DNA from: Guyanagaster necrorhizus | Lineage: Eukaryota; Basidiomycota; Agaricomycetes; Agaricales; Physalacriaceae | DNA: 64,000 nt | Direction of reading: 5' to 3' | NCBI RefSeq assembly: GCF_019112545.1 | Contig: NW_025064892.1 | Span: forward strand, 663,921-727,920 | Part shown: piece by piece, positions 32,522 to 43,819 of the stretch | Layout: every line of letters begins with the position of its first letter | Numbering within the stretch: position 1 is the first letter of the stretch | Translations under genes and position numbers: made by a program | Notes under the pieces: model-generated | What the model was told of the DNA's origin: nothing | What the model saw: only the letters and a program-made list of their open reading frames with translations | The model's database searches: none

Positions 32522-34808
32522 AAACCATCATTCTGATGCTTACTTAAGAGAGAATTTATAGTCACATATTGCTGTGTCTGCATTCATATGTCATTCAGTT
32601 ATGCATTGGTTAGATTTGGGGCTATAACCCTTTCAACTAATAAAGTAGTCAACAGTCATTCAGGACTCTCTGCCATGTGCATGAATTTTATGGAGTTAGT
32701 GGTTAAGCACTTAATCTATTTTATAGTGCTTTTCATTATTGATATGTTTAGATTCTGATAGCAGGAGTCATGTTTGATTTGGGAATGCAGAAGCAATGTA
32801 AAGAGTGAGCAGTGATTTGTTGAACATATTGTGGATCTTCCAGCTGACTGGTATGCATAGTTTGTATGTGGAGCTGCTGACTTTAGCAAGAATAGAGAAA
32901 GACCCTGTGCATTTGTCTGTGAGTTTTTGCTTTGAGTGTGGTAGATGGAGATTTGTAGTGTCAAGCCATACTTTGTCATTGACAGAGTACTGACATGCTG
33001 GGGCATGGTGTTTATCATACTGTTTTTTCATTGATAATGCTATTTTTTCAAGAGCAGCCCAGATTTCTTCATGGATTTTAGTCATAGTTTGTATGAAGTC
33101 AGAGGAAGCAGGAGTTGTCATGTGGATGTGATCTGTATAGAAGACATTTGGGTGATGACTATGATTGATAAAAAATAGCATCTTGCCAGTGGCTGAGTGG
33201 ATGCAGTTATTATGTTAAAAGATGGTGAGAGCAAGCTATTCAATCCAGTTGTCTTAGCAGTAATTAATGAATAGTCAGAGGTATTTCTTAATCTCTTGAT
33301 TTACTCACTCTATCTGATCATTCATCTGTAGGTGATATATAGTGAAAGCATTGTGATAGATATTCAGGAGTTGATGTAAGTCATCAAAGAACTTGGAGAC
33401 AAACTATGATCCTCAATCAGAGATCACAACTTAGAGCATACTATATTTAGTATATACTTTATCATATAATATTTTGGCCCATCCTTCTGATGTCAGTTCA
33501 GTTGAGCATATAACTGAAATAATTACCTTTGAGAAATGATTGATAATCACAAGTATGATATTATAGCCATTACAATCTGGTAGACAAGTAACCATATCCA
33601 CCAAAATATAAGTCTATAGCAATTGAGGGACTTCATTTGAATGGAGTGGTGCTGTGCATGGTTGAGTTGACATCTTCTTCCTTTGACAAGTCTTGCATCC
33701 TTTTATATAGCATTCAATATTATAAGCCATCTTCAGCCACTAATATTCCTATAAGACCAAATCTTTAGTCTTTGCAATCTCTGAATGTTCTGTGATCACA
33801 TGATCATAATACATAGTGATGATTTTGCCCCAGAGTTATTGGTCATATGGAATATAAATGCATCCATTGTAGCAGATTAAACTCCTCTTCTTTATCATTT
33901 CTCATTCATGATTAAGAGAGGGAGCCACTTGTTGGTTTTATTTACTATTATCCCTAGTAGTGCTCTTGATCCATTCATGGATCTCTTCTTCTGTTGGCAT
34001 TATCATTGCCTGAAAATGTTCAGGCTTCAATAATATAATACTATCATTATCATCTCCTTCTTGATCATAATCAGCTCAGCAGCTAAGCAAATCTGCCTTT
34101 TGTTTGCTGCTCTAGCTTTATGATGTAATATGTAGTTGTATTTGGAGAGTTTCATCACCCATCATGCTTGTCATTAGTTAAGCTTCTGGAAAAGTCAGAA
34201 ATAGTGGAGATTCTGATGATCAGTCTAGATTTTGAAAATCTGGATTGATTTGATCAAGTAATGGCATCACTTGGCAAGAGTTAACATAATTGCTAAAAGC
34301 TCCTTGTTATAGATCTTATAGTTTCATTCAGTGATAGCAAGTGCCTTAGAGAGAAAGGCAACTGGTTGCCACTTTCTGTCTTGTTCTTAAGATAGTATAG
34401 CCTCAATCACTCTTTTGCTGGAGTCTGCCTCTACTTAGAATTTTCTCTCTTGTGTCAAGATGGCTAGAATGACATTTTCAGCTCGCTGTTGTTTGAGATC
34501 ATCAAATGCAGCTTGCTGAAAAGGCCTCCAACTCTATGAGGCATTGCCAGTTAGCTGAATCATAGGCCAGACAGTCTTGCTGTAGTCTCTTATGAATCAT
34601 CAGTAAAAGTTAGTGAATCTTAAGAAAGACTGCAGTTCCTTCTTCTTTATCAGCATTGGCCACTCTATTACCTTGACTATCTTTATCAGATCCATCCAGA
34701 TGTTGTCTTGGATGATGATCACTCTAAGGTATTCTGTCTCTAATACCTCAAATTTGCATTTCTCTGTCTTGAGAAAAAGTTTATGCTTCTTTATTGATAC
34801 AAAGACCT
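32522..34808 (-). pseudogene. pol: Z pol, C-terminal part: end of RT, RNase H, integrase, chromodomain
   Basis: Reading leftwards: an RT segment KHKLFLKTEKCKFEVLETEY (about 34790-34730) and the ELQSFLRFTNFY motif (34600); RNase H about 34480-33950; integrase HHCC/core about 33800-33250; an integrase C-terminal stretch with 137 open codons (33181-32768: QYDKHHAPACQYSVNDKVWL, STYKLCIPVSWKIHN); then the chromodomain remnant at about 32740-32540. Stops are of transition type. It joins 59871 onward once A is removed. Confidence 0.85.
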
Positions 34809-35267
34809 TGTTAGGCCTAAGTGACATGTGATCAATAACACATAGTAGACTAGCACTGTATCATGTTTATACAATCACACTCAAATCCACTTGTTGTGTT
34901 TAGAGATGTTGTGCTCCAAGGTCAATGCTTAGTTGACTCAGATAGAAATAGTAGAATAAAGAATAGTTTGAGATTAGAGATATATGATGCTGACTATGCT
35001 ACTTATATACCATTCATCTCTTAGATAAATATAGCATTACTAATTGTGAGTGTCTGTGCTATAGTACTCATTGTCTTAGAGTGTCATGGTTATCTACAAA
35101 AGAATAGTTGTCTCATTGTCAGAGTGTCATTTTATGATGCAAAACAATAGTCATTGTGCTGACTAAGATTGTCCCATGATTCTAAGTGCTAGTCTAAATA
35201 CCCTGACTAAGTGTGAATAGTGATAAAAGAAAAGAAAAAAATAGAAAAAGATAGAAAAATCATAACA
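34809..35267 (-). repeat. A 3' LTR
   Basis: 459 bases; + strand TGTTAGGCCTAAGTGACATG...AAAATCATAACA, then TTACCCTCTCCTT (reversed polypurine tract). Confidence 0.94.
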
Positions 35268-35281
35268 TTACCCTCTCCTTA

Positions 35282-38200
35282 AAACTATCATCCCAATGAC
35301 TTAATTTAAGGATAATTTATAATCATATATAGCTGTGTTTACATTCATCTATTTCTCATTGACCCACTGATTTGACTTCAGTCTGTATCTCTTTCAACTA
35401 ACCAAGTAGTCTGTAGTTGTTGTCATGCCTCTCCTCCATGCTTTGACTCTATGTGTTTTATGGTTGAGAACCTAATCAATTTCATAGTGCTCTTTATTAT
35501 TGATGAGGTTGGAAGATAGAGAAGGTGGTCATTCCTGATTTGAAAACATGGGAGTGATGTATAGCATTAGAAGGGATTTATTGAAGAGATTATAGATGTG
35601 CCATGAGGTCAGAAGGTGGAGTTTATATGCAGAGACACTGATTACAGTCAGGATGGAGAATGGCCTGATTTGTTTGTTGGTGAGTTTTTATTTAGGGTGA
35701 GGCAGATAAAAGTTTGTTATATCAAGCCAAACTTTGTCATTGATAGTATATATGTATGCAATGCAATGGTGCTTATCATATTGAGCCTTCATAATGCTGG
35801 CAGCTCTTTTGAGTGCAGTCTGTGTTTCAAGGTGAATCTTTGCCATTTCTGTGGCAAAGTCTAGGGATGCAGGCATGGATGTGTGAGATCATATAATAGT
35901 AGTAACTTTGGGGTGTTATCTGTAATTGACAAAAAAGAGAGATTTCCCAGTGGTGAAGTGAATACAATTATTGTGTTGAAAGGCTGCAAGAGTGAGCCAT
36001 TCTATCCAGTCATCCTGTCTGTGGTTAATAAATATGCATAGATACTTTTTCAGTTCTTGATTGATGTGCTCTGTCTGTCTGTCAGCCTAGAGATGATAGA
36101 CAGTGGAGGCATTGCTTCAGATTCTAAGGAGTCAGTATAGATCATCTAAGAATTTAGAGATGAACTGTGACTCTTGATCAGAGATGACAATCTGTAGCAT
36201 GCTGTGTTCAGAATAGACTTTATTCTTAAGGATTTTGGCTCACCCTTCTAAGAATAGTTTAATGATACAAGTGATCAGGATGATGGCTTTAGAGAAGCAA
36301 TCAACTATGGCAATAATCACATTATAGCTATTGCAGTCAGATAACCTGGTGATCATGTCAACAGAGATGTGTGTCTATAGAGTTGTGAAAACTTCATTCA
36401 GATGTAGTGGGGCTGATAAGGCTTGCATGGATGATTTGGTTCTCTGACAGATCTTGCACCTCTTCACATACTTGTCAACATCTTGTCTTAGTTTTAGCCA
36501 CCAGTACTCCTTTAGCATCAACTTCTTGGTCTTCAAAATCTCTAGATAGCTGGCTGTTATATGGTCATGTGACATGGTGATGATTTTCCCTCATAGCATT
36601 GATTGCTGAGGAATATAGATGCATCTATTATAATAGAGTAGGTCATCACATCTTGTGATGCTTCTTTTATGATTCAATGATGTTACTATCCCTTAATCTC
36701 ATAGGTTCAGCTGCCAGATTATGCTGCATATCTTGGAGTGGATTTCCTCCTCTGTTGGCATTATCATTGCATGGAAATGCTCTAGCTTCAGCAACACCAC
36801 CTCTTTATTGTCTTCTCCCTCTTGATTGTGATCAACCTATCAGCTCAAGAGGTCAGCCTTTTTGTTAGCTGCTCTGGCCTTATAGTATATAATTATATTC
36901 AGTGAGTTCTGTTACCCACTAGACTTCTTGTCAGTTCAGTTTCTGAGGGAGATAGAAGTAGCATAGGTTTTGATGATCTGTCTAAACCTCAAACATCTGT
37001 GTCACTCTGATTAGATAGTAGTGCCACTCTGCTAATGCTAGTATGATAGCTAGTAGCTCCTTGTTGTAGATCTCATAATTCTGTTCTGTGACTGATAGGG
37101 CTTTGAAAAAGAATGCCATGGATCACCATCATCCTTCTTGCTCCTGTGAAAGTATAGCACTGACAGCCCCTTCACTCATATCAGCTTCCACTCTGAATCT
37201 TCCATTCTGTGTAGAAATCACCAGGATCATATCCTCAGCCAGTCTCCTCTTCAGATTATAGAATGCAGTCTGTTGGAGGGGACTCTACACTTATGAGGCA
37301 TTATCAGTAAGCTTCATTATAGATCAGATGATCTTGCTGTAGTCACAGATGAATCATCTGTAAAAGTTGGTAAATTCCAGAAACAACTAGAGCTTCTTCT
37401 TCTTCATTGGCTCTAGCCATTCTATCACTCCAGCTACTTTAACTGGATCCATCCATATACTCTCTTCACTAATGATTACTCTTAGGTATTCAGTCTCCAT
37501 GATTTCAAACTCACATTTCTCTGCTTTGAGGAATAGCTTATGCTTCTGCATCAGCTCAAGTATTTGTCATACCAATTGTTAATGTTTCTCTTTATTTTTG
37601 GATATAATTAATATGTCATTCAAATAGATTGTTACCTTCTCAGTGGTGATTAAGTCCTTGAATATGTTATTCATCATCCACTGAAAGGTTGCTGAGAAGT
37701 CTGTTAGCTTGAAGAACATGACAGTCAGCTTGAACAGCTCTTGGTTGGTTCAGAAAGCTGCTTTTCACTCATCTCCTTTCTTGATTCATATGTTGTTGTA
37801 GCTCCATCAGACATCCAACTTAGTATAGTAGCAAGTCTCCCAAAGCTTGTTCATGAGTTCTGATATCAGCAGTAAGAAGTATCAGTTCTTGATAGTCATC
37901 TTATTCAGCTTTTAGTAGTCCTGTACTAGTCAGAGCTTGCTATCTTTCTTTTTGATAAAAAAGAAGAGTGAAGCCATCAGTGATTTGGATAGTCAGATTC
38001 ATTCACTGATGAGATTTTCTTTGAGGAATTTGATGAGTTTTTGTTGTTTCTAATGGCTGAGAGGATAGACCTTGCAATCAAGGTTGGCACTTGCATTTGG
38101 TACCAGTTCAATGGCATGGTCTTAGAGCTTGGAATCTGAGAGCTTGTCAAAGTTCTCCTTCTCAAATAGGTTATAATAATCCCATGCTCACTCTAGCACC

Positions 38201-39172
38201 ATCTCTTCAAAGATCCTTTCTCCTTTCTCTTTGTTGGCCCATGCCATAAGATCATTAGCATAGTGTACTGCTTGCAAGCACAATGCTTGGTCTATATCTA
38301 CAGCAAGAATTGTTTCACTATCTGCTATCTTCTCATTCCATCAATCTTCAGAGTCACTGTCAGAGAGTAGAAATAGTGTCTTTCAGCAGCAGCATTAGGT
38401 GAAGATGATTCATTCAGTCTTCCAATTGATGAGCAGATTATAGCATATCAATCAGTCATGTTGAGAAAGACCTTCTTGATCTCTAATTCTATAACAGCTA
38501 AGTCAATCCTCTCTGAGTGGTCTCCAATAATTAGTTGAAGTTTCATGAACTGGCCTGATTTTTTATGCTATTGGCATTATAGACTGGAATTGGAGTAGCT
38601 GTGACTTTAATGAGAAGTTGGTGCCTGTCAATAAAGGCTCAATTGATAGAGCTTCTGATACAGCCACTGTTGATTAGCATGGTGACAGTGAAGATGGCTT
38701 GATTAGTTAAGGCCTGAATCTGTGTCTTGACTATTAGATCCTGTCTATAGGCCTTCTGTCATCATATAAACTTCTTGGCTTCTCAAAGTTTGTCCAGCCA
38801 CTCTAGTGTCTTCTTTTGTTCTGCCTCTCTCACTCTTTTGACCAATTCATCATCTATTTCTCTAGTTTGAGATTGGTGAATCTATTCTTGTAAGACAGTG
38901 GCTGCTTTCTTGTTAGTTCAGACATTCTTAATTCTTTGCCAGGTTTATTCTATATCAAATGATTTTAGCCACTTATTGGGAGTCTCTCCTATTTGACCTA
39001 TAAGTATTTGAGCTTGTTAGTGCAATTCTTTTAGTATATCAATAGAGATGGTAACTCAGAGTATATTCAAATGCATATAAATATGACTACCTACAGAGGG
39101 CATATGAGTCTGATCTATAGCTACTTGTGATACACCAATAAGTCTATTAGCTGATCTAATAGAATTGCTTGC
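35282..39172 (-). pseudogene. pol: A pol polyprotein
   Basis: Reading leftwards: protease near 38690-38640 with DSG changed to NSG (MLINSGCIRSS); RT about 38120-37380 with YLND near 37610 (VTIYLNDILIIS) in place of YLDD; RNase H about 37300-36700; integrase finger about 36575-36440 (SHDHITASYLEILKTKKLML, CKICQRTKSS), core about 36420-36050; an integrase C-terminal segment at 35876-35688 (TALKRAASIMKAQYDKHHC); chromodomain about 35500-35290. It is heavily stopped. B does not cut this part. Confidence 0.85.
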
Positions 39173-41172
39173 TAGTCAGCCTTGTCTTTTACCTTCTTAA
39201 CTCAGCTCTCTGTTTTCAGGTCCTTGAGCTCTTCTGCCTCCTTCTGTAATTCTGTGATCTGTGCTCAGATGTTTTCTCAGGTTTGTTTCTTCTTCAGGCA
39301 GTCCCTGGACATATAACTCTTCTGTCCTCAGTTGAAATACTTTCCTTTCTTCTTCAGGCAGTCTATGTCCATCAGCTTTTCACTACTCATATATGTTGTC
39401 TCTGTTTCAGTCTTCTGGGCAGTATAGGAGAGGATCAGTATTCTGCTATTGGTGTTCTTGTTGTTGTTGACTGAATGAGACTTTTTCTGCTTAGTCATGA
39501 TCCCCATACTAGCTGTCTTCTGTCACAGCCTCTCCTTGTTCATCTCTATGATCTTTACTTTCCACATGTTATACTCCTTAGGAATATTAGTGCCTATATT
39601 AGAGATTATACTGATATAAGATAGGAGCACCCTCATCTTGAGATACTTGACCATCTGTCCATCATTATTGATACTCTCTTATACTCTGGCCAATGTCTCT
39701 AATCATTTCAGCTTATCAAAGTACTTGCTGATGATTTTGTCATCCATATGGAGCTCTTTCATCTTGTTCTTATGTACCTCTTAGATGGTCAGATCAATAA
39801 ACTTGTTCTGGATCATTTGTTTGAAGATGGGCCAGAATGGATAGCAGTAATGTTAGTGGATGATGGAGCATAGTGTTAGAGTGATCAGAATCTACTATTG
39901 CTTCATCTTACTTTTGAAGTAAGAGGCAGCAAAGGTGACCTTATTCATGTCTGTCCCAAGATAGGTGATATACACCTTGAAGTACTGTTCACAATCAACT
40001 ATAAATTAGTCAATGTCATCTGATGCACTTTTGAAAGGTCAGAGAGTCTGGAGAAGATCAGATTCACATTGAAGCATAACAGTATCCTGTGGCAATATGC
40101 CCATTGGATTGGAGTATTCATTGAAAGAGAGGCACCTTCATTTGGCTGAAGGTCTGAGAAAGAAGTGTAGAGATCTGTCATCAGCCACTGGACTTTCTTT
40201 AGGGAGTGCTTCCTTCTGTACAATGCATTCATTTTATATTGTAAACCCAAGTTGAGTAGCCTTGGGATCATCTCTCTCAGAGTTCTGATCTGCCAGAGGC
40301 TGGACTCCAAGTAGTTGGCTTTTTTGGCTGATTCATAGATTTTAGAATCCAACCAGTCATAAGAGTTCTTAGAGCTTAGGTTATATGGGCCATGTGGCAG
40401 CTTTTCAGCTTGGCATAGCAGACTGAGATGATCATGTTTGAACAGTTCAAAGGGATAGTGCCATGTATATGATGTATCTTAGTATCATCAGTAGCATATT
40501 TAGCATTGGCTGGATTTTATACCTGTAAAATGGTAAGGCCTTTAGTTAGTCCTCAGGGTGTGTTCTGTTATAAATATAGATTGCACAGTCAGTAGCCATA
40601 TATTGCAAAATATATCCTTTCTCCTTGTCATCTGTGATTGAATACTTTCTTTTCAGCAGAGTCATCAGCCAACTAATCTCCTTTTATAAGGAGGCTATTT
40701 CCTCCTGGTACAGCCTTTCAAATTTCTCCTGTCAACTTCAATATATTTTTTTCTCTAATACCTCATCATCTGTATCCTTATACTGTATCTAGGAGTCAAT
40801 CTTGACTAAGACATCTGCCTCATCCTTGCTGTCCTTATCATCCTCCTCTTCCTTACTGTCTGCCTCACTCTCCTTAAGAAAGGTATTAGGCAAGTCATAG
40901 GTTGGCAGCTTGTGAGCTCTGACTATTGTTAAAGAGCTCTTTGTTGGCTCAAGATTGGGTATTTATACTGTGGATCCTAGTAGAAGACTGTTATCAAAGT
41001 CAAAAAGGTCTAGTCTCTGTTTCTCACACTCTTTTTACTCCCTTACTATATTGGTGGAGTCATTGTAGAACTGGTTATTGAGGAAGAGGACAGTGACATA
41101 TCTATATAAGAATCAGTAGAGGGCTTAGTCAGTGATCCTGGCTTCTGGAGAAACCTGAATCTTATACCCTTC
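39155..41172 (-). pseudogene. gag: A ORF1/gag, C-terminal part (capsid and zinc knuckle)
   Basis: Continues from the N-terminal piece at 58237-59381 across the B insertion. Capsid-like region about 40060-39700 (DCEQYFKVYITYLGTDMNKV, KFIDLTI, KYFDKLKRLARV). Zinc knuckle near 39345-39290 degraded to KYFN-stop-GQKSYMSRDC, losing the first Cys and the His. The gag/pol inverted repeat near 39155-39173 is decayed. Confidence 0.8.
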
Positions 41173-41628
41173 TGTTAGGCTCAAGCTGCATGTGATCAAT
41201 TAGCATGTGATAAACTAATGTAGCTTTGTGTTCAAGCCTTCCATTAGAGTTCACTGTATGTACTAATGTTGACTCCCTATGCTTCAAGGCTTTGTGTGAC
41301 TAGCTCAAGAGTAGAATGAGGTGGAATAAACTTTAGCTCAAAGCTGAGGATTACCAGTGAGAGTGAGCAGTCTTAAATACTGTATGTAGTTTTCTAATAA
41401 TACTACTACTTATTGTGCATTTTTCTGCCTGTTGTGCTCTTTGTTCTTGAGCATCACTATCATACAGAAAAGGTTGCTTGTGTGTCACTGGGCAATGCTG
41501 TTGCATCAAAAGACAATGACAGACTTGGCTATTTGTGATGACTAAGCCTTTATCTCATGGTCTTAAGCACTCATCCTAGTGCTCTGATTAAGCATAAATA
41601 GGGGAAAGAAATAGAAGAAATTGTAATA
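41173..41628 (-). repeat. B 3' LTR
   Basis: 456 bases; + strand TGTTAGGCTCAAGC...ATTGTAATA (CA changed to TA), then TTACCCCCTCCTT, the reverse complement of polypurine tract AAGGAGGGGGTAA. Confidence 0.94.
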
Positions 41629-41641
41629 TTACCCCCTCCTT

Positions 41642-41675
41642 AAGACTATCATCCTGATGGCTTAATTTAGGGATA
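41642..41675 (-). other. B pol 3' tail, cut off by C
   Basis: Reverse strand reads GGGATA..., the last codons and the CATCAGGATGATAGTCTTAAG block that precedes the G1 polypurine tract. Together with 49581 it rebuilds the pol end. The last five bases GGATA are the target copy of C. Confidence 0.8.
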
Positions 41676-42173
41676 TATTAGGAATGTGCCAATCGAGTAG
41701 GCTTGAGTGCATATGCAGAGTCTGGTGGAGTGCATAGGCATTGATGAAGCTATTGGCAATATCATCTTTGAGTCAGAGTCCAAGAATCTGGATGGACAGA
41801 ACAGAGTTCTATTAGAGAAGTGAATAGGAATATCCTTTGGAGCGGAATCCAATGGATGAGGTAGGGAGGAGTGGAAGTGAATATGAAGTGTAGATGGCTT
41901 ATCCAAGTTGATATTTAAACTGAATAGTTACGATGATGTACATGGCTTTATATACTAATAGTAGCTAATTCCAAGTTGGATTCCATTGGGTTCCAGTGTC
42001 AGTATTCACTACTGAGTTCAGGGTCTAGATATTACAATGTGAAATATAGATGTGAAATGATAATGGTGAAATGAAATTGGTAGGTAATGAGAAGTGGCCA
42101 GAGTCCAGTGGGTAGCATGATTGGATTTATGGTTGGTTGAGGTGACATGGAGACTGATGGCATGCATATAACA
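41676..42173 (-). repeat. C 3' LTR
   Basis: 498 bases; + strand TATTAGGAATGTGCC...GCATATAACA (first TG mutated to TA). Next to it is GTATCCCCCCTTTAG, the reverse complement of the polypurine tract, which fixes the orientation. Confidence 0.95.
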
Positions 42174-42344
42174 GTATCCCCCCTTTAGCATTCTTGCTCT
42201 TAAGAGTGCAGATCCTGATGGCTAGTGGGGCCACATAGAAAATTGTTAGTGGCCATGGGAGTTTTGCAGCTTGAACTGAAACCACCATCTTCGCCTATAT
42301 CATTGCTCACCACATATCATTGCTCATGCACTCTCAAGCCTCTG

Positions 42345-43617
42345 GTGAGAGGGTCCACCCCTGATGGCCCTGAAGAGACTAAGGAATTGTTTCATCTGGA
42401 ATGACAAACCACAGAGGAAGAATATGTGGAAGCTGTGGAGAGCTATTTGGAATGGCAAGGGGAGCAGGAGTGGGAGGAGAGGGCTTGGGCAGACCATGTG
42501 GTCTGGGAGTCACAGAAAAAGGAGCAGAGGGAGGAATTGGAGAGGAAGAGAGAGGAGATTTGGCAGGCTGCAGAGAGGCAGGTGAAGGAGGCAGAGAAGG
42601 CATTGAGAGAGGCTGCTCAGAGAGAGGCTGCAGAGGCAGTGGTGAGGGCTGAAACTAAGGAGGTAGAGCTGAAGGGAATGGTTATGGAGGATGGGTTGCA
42701 AATGACCCCTGCAGAGGCTATTGATTTCTGGCTGTGTCAAGTGTTGGTAGAACAGTTTGATCCTGGCTCTGGTCTTTGCTTCAAGAAAGTAGCTCACTCT
42801 GTATCTCCAGGGTCCGATGATGAGCAGGACAAGGGGACTGAGGGAGACAATGAATCTGAGGAATCTGAGAGGACTCTGGAGAGGAGAAAGAAGATGCAGG
42901 AGGAAAAGAGAAGGGTAGTGGATCTGGCAGAGAAGGGCTGTAAATGCAAGTTCAGGTCGAGGAGTATAGTGGATGGTAGTGGGACAGAGGTGGTTGTTAG
43001 CCTCAAAAAGCAGACAAAGTTGAAAGTGGTGGGACTAGTGGGGGGCAAAGAATTATTGGATGGTGAAAGTAAGTGTCTTGGTTTTCTTTCATGGCTTAAC
43101 TTAGCTTTTGTTTTCAGAGAGTTGTGTGCATTGTCATCAAGATGGCACATGGTGTTATGCATGACTGGTAACTGAAGGTGCTGGTCAAGGGCAGACTTGC
43201 TCTCACTGCAAGGTCAAGAAAACTGCCTGTTCATTCAACAAGGGCATCACCACAAGTGAGATGATCAGTAGTGTGGAGGTCTCTGCTGGTCTCCACCAAC
43301 TTTCAAAATTGATACACAAGTTGATGCATCACATGGATGAGTTGGCAGATGAGGTGGTGGATGTTCATGGTACTGTAGCAGGTCTTCAAGATGACTATAG
43401 TTCTGATGATATGTTGTCTCCTTCAAAGCTGTTTTCAGAGTCTAAGGTGGAGATCTGGAAGAAGGCCTGACTGATTTTTAAGGATGAGAGGGATCAGAAG
43501 GTGGAGGATCTTCGGGAGGTGATGTTGAAAGAGCTGGACAAGGATATAGAGAAGTTGAAGGAGCAGAGAGAGAGTTTGGGTTCTGATATAGGTCTATTGG
43601 ATTCTGCTTTTTTGTAA
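42345..43617 (+). pseudogene. C antisense ORF with one intron, unknown function
   Basis: About 400 codons opposite to gag-pol. Exon 1 (to 43068) holds a Glu/Lys/Ala-rich coiled coil (QREELERKREEIWQAAERQV, about 42520-42660), MTPAEAIDFWLCQVLVEQFD (about 42705), an acidic stretch (SDDEQDKGTEGDNESEESER) and a basic one. An intron lies at 43069-43117. Exon 2 opens with a Cys cluster CVHCHQDGTWC...GQTCSHCKVKKTACSF, followed by coiled coils (KLMHHMDELADEVVDVHGTV; KEQRESLGS) and TAA at 43615. Only three stops interrupt it, all TGA (about 42405, 43162, 43468), as expected from CGA. The start codon is not clear. The Cys pattern suggests zinc or nucleic-acid binding, but no function is assigned. The Y copy shares exon 1. 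Confidence 0.75.
43069..43117 (+). other. Spliceosomal intron in the C antisense ORF
   Basis: 49 bases: 5' site GTAAGT (43069), branch-like CTTAAC near 43096, pyrimidine run and TTTTCAG ending at 43117. Removing it joins exon 1 to the Cys-cluster frame (Glu-Lys-Ser-Cys-Val-His-Cys). Without splicing the frame runs on through intron sequence to a stop and misses the Cys cluster. Size and signals are typical of basidiomycete introns. Confidence 0.8.
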
Positions 43618-43819
43618 AATATTTGTATGAAGTATATAGAAAAGGGCATCAGATGTTGGTAGTGGAGAAAGAAAATATAAATACAAGATTTTGATTTGAA
43701 AGTGTAAGAGTGATTAAAATGGTAGTAATTAGTGATTAGAATTGAAATGGTAAGGTGGGGTGCTGGTGGTGTTCAGAGTAGCATTGTATTAGGAATGGGA
43801 TGTTTGAATGACTTTGGAC
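43618..43819. other. C region between antisense ORF end and pol end
   Basis: About 200 bases, no coding signal on either strand; probably the converging 3' untranslated regions of pol and the antisense ORF. Confidence 0.4.

Noticed and set aside
42510..43162. Long - strand open stretches opposite the C antisense ORF
   Set aside because: Their composition (Leu/Ser runs) is the mirror of the coiled-coil coding on the + strand, and they share no motif with gag-pol.
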